This document shows, piece after piece, positions 33,819 through 34,272 of a stretch of DNA of 34,272 nucleotides. Origin of the DNA: Caryophanales bacterium. Its GTDB lineage: Bacteria; Bacillota; Bacilli; Bacillales; DSM-4216. The stretch is taken from the NCBI GenBank assembly GCA_014896555.1, contig JADBKC010000016.1, forward strand, positions 1-34,272, read 5' to 3'. Below the pieces are notes generated by a model that did no database searches, was not told the origin of the DNA, and worked only from the letters and a program-made list of their open reading frames with translations. The position numbers and the translations under genes were made by a program. The first letter of the stretch is position 1. Each line of letters begins with the position of its first letter.

Positions 33819-34022
33819 TTATTTCACATCGTAGCCTTGTTCTTCAATGGCTTCTTTCATTTTTTCTACACTGACTTTTGTTTCGTCATAATCTACATCC
33901 ACAGTGCCTTCTTTTAGATGTACATCTACATTTTTGACACCGTCTAGCTCTTTAAGAGCGTTCGTTACGGCCATTTTGCAGTGTCCACAAGTCATTCCTT
34001 CTACATTTAATGTAATGTCCAT
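33819..34022 (-). CDS. copZ: Copper chaperone CopZ
   Basis: A 67-residue heavy-metal-associated domain protein: MDITLNVEGMTCGHCKMAVT with the MTCGHC copper site, then GVKNVDVHLKEGTVDVDYD. It delivers Cu(I) to the CopA pump. The ATG at 34022 follows AAAGGAGGAG; the longer track ORF reads backward into copA in another frame. It is 17 bases downstream of copA, the usual Bacillus copAZ order. Confidence 0.96.
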   Translation of the reverse strand: MDITLNVEGMTCGHCKMAVTNALKELDGVKNVDVHLKEGTVDVDYDETKVSVEKMKEAIEEQGYDVK

Positions 34023-34039
34023 TAAGAACTCCTCCTTTA

Positions 34040-34272
34040 TCAGTTTCCATTTTCTATTTTTACGCGTTTCAAACGAAGCGCGTTTGTCACAACCGATACG
34101 GAACTGAATGCCATAGCAGCTCCGGCAACCCAAGGTTCCAATAATCCAGCAGCAGCTACAGGAATACCAATTGAATTATAGAACAAAGCCCAAAATAGAT
34201 TTTGTCGAATGTTTCTCATCGTTTTGCGACTTAACCCAATTGCTTGTGGAATATGTGCTAAATCTCCGCCAA
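34040..34272 (-). CDS. copA: Copper-exporting P-type ATPase CopA, C-terminal part (runs off the window)
   Basis: The last 77 codons read [40 protein letters not shown] (quoted in part: [20 protein letters not shown]), then [22 protein letters not shown] with the C-terminal membrane segments of P1B ATPases. It pumps Cu(I) out of the cell. The stop TGA is at 34040. The 5' part lies outside the window. Followed directly by copZ. Confidence 0.93.
   Translation of the reverse strand, partial: GGDLAHIPQAIGLSRKTMRNIRQNLFWALFYNSIGIPVAAAGLLEPWVAGAAMAFSSVSVVTNALRLKRVKIENGN

Noticed and set aside
1-34272. CRISPR array, tRNA or rRNA genes
   Set aside because: No regularly spaced repeats and no cloverleaf or rRNA-like sequence was seen.

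Overview
The window looks like a chromosome segment from a low-GC Gram-positive bacterium of the family Bacillaceae. Ribosome-binding sites are strong GGAGG types, TTG and GTG starts are common, and the recognisable genes match Bacillus families (DhaS-type aldehyde dehydrogenase, YdaF/RimL-type acetyltransferase, GrpB/UPF0157, PCYCGC lipoprotein, CopZ-CopA). I cannot name the species. Most genes lie on the minus strand. The region is accessory and decaying: it holds several insertion-sequence remnants and at least ten broken genes, many broken by a single-base indel.

Left part (1-3.2 kb): a TetR regulator sits between two near-identical palindromic operators and precedes a stand-alone ribB and a plsC-type acyltransferase. 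Next come an ArsR regulator with a visible promoter and palindrome and a SRPBCC protein. From 3.2 to 7.15 kb lies a degenerate IS66 element. A complete IS21-family element (4908-7101, 5-bp target duplication CTTCT) has inserted into the tail of its tnpB; the istA of that element carries a one-base frameshift. Two GNAT acetyltransferases follow (7.4-8.6 kb).

Central part (8.8-17.7 kb): a MaoC-type hydratase pair whose upstream member is cut off, then a chimeric junction (ISL3-family transposase, a cystathionine-lyase-type fragment, MaoC fragment). Beyond a strong terminator is a compact aromatic-catabolism cluster, transcribed leftward: catechol 2,3-dioxygenase, a flavin-dependent (group D) monooxygenase, a XylT-like 2Fe-2S ferredoxin, a regulator that joins a XylR/DmpR-type phenol-sensing domain to a PucR-type helix-turn-helix, an esterase and a meta-cleavage-product hydrolase. 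Hydroxylation, ring cleavage, dioxygenase reactivation and hydrolysis of the ring-fission product could be carried out from this cluster. The later lower-pathway genes and a dedicated flavin reductase are not present here.

17.7-21.9 kb is mostly decay: an SDR pseudogene, a frameshifted ABC permease with a decayed GntR regulator, an intact PadR plus permease-prefix-domain pair, an ISLre2 transposase remnant and a DUF1259 pseudogene. 22.1-29.3 kb has a copper/envelope theme: a Met-rich lipoprotein multicopper oxidase, a PCYCGC lipoprotein, a two-component system, a possible Cys/His-rich small protein and a 42-residue Met/Gly-rich membrane peptide. A two-gene nuclease-like module (HhH protein plus PD-(D/E)XK-like protein with an amber codon) is embedded there. 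29.5-34.3 kb has a C-terminally frameshifted GrpB protein, aldehyde dehydrogenase, OsmC, a membrane protein of unknown role, copZ and the 3' end of copA, which runs off the window.
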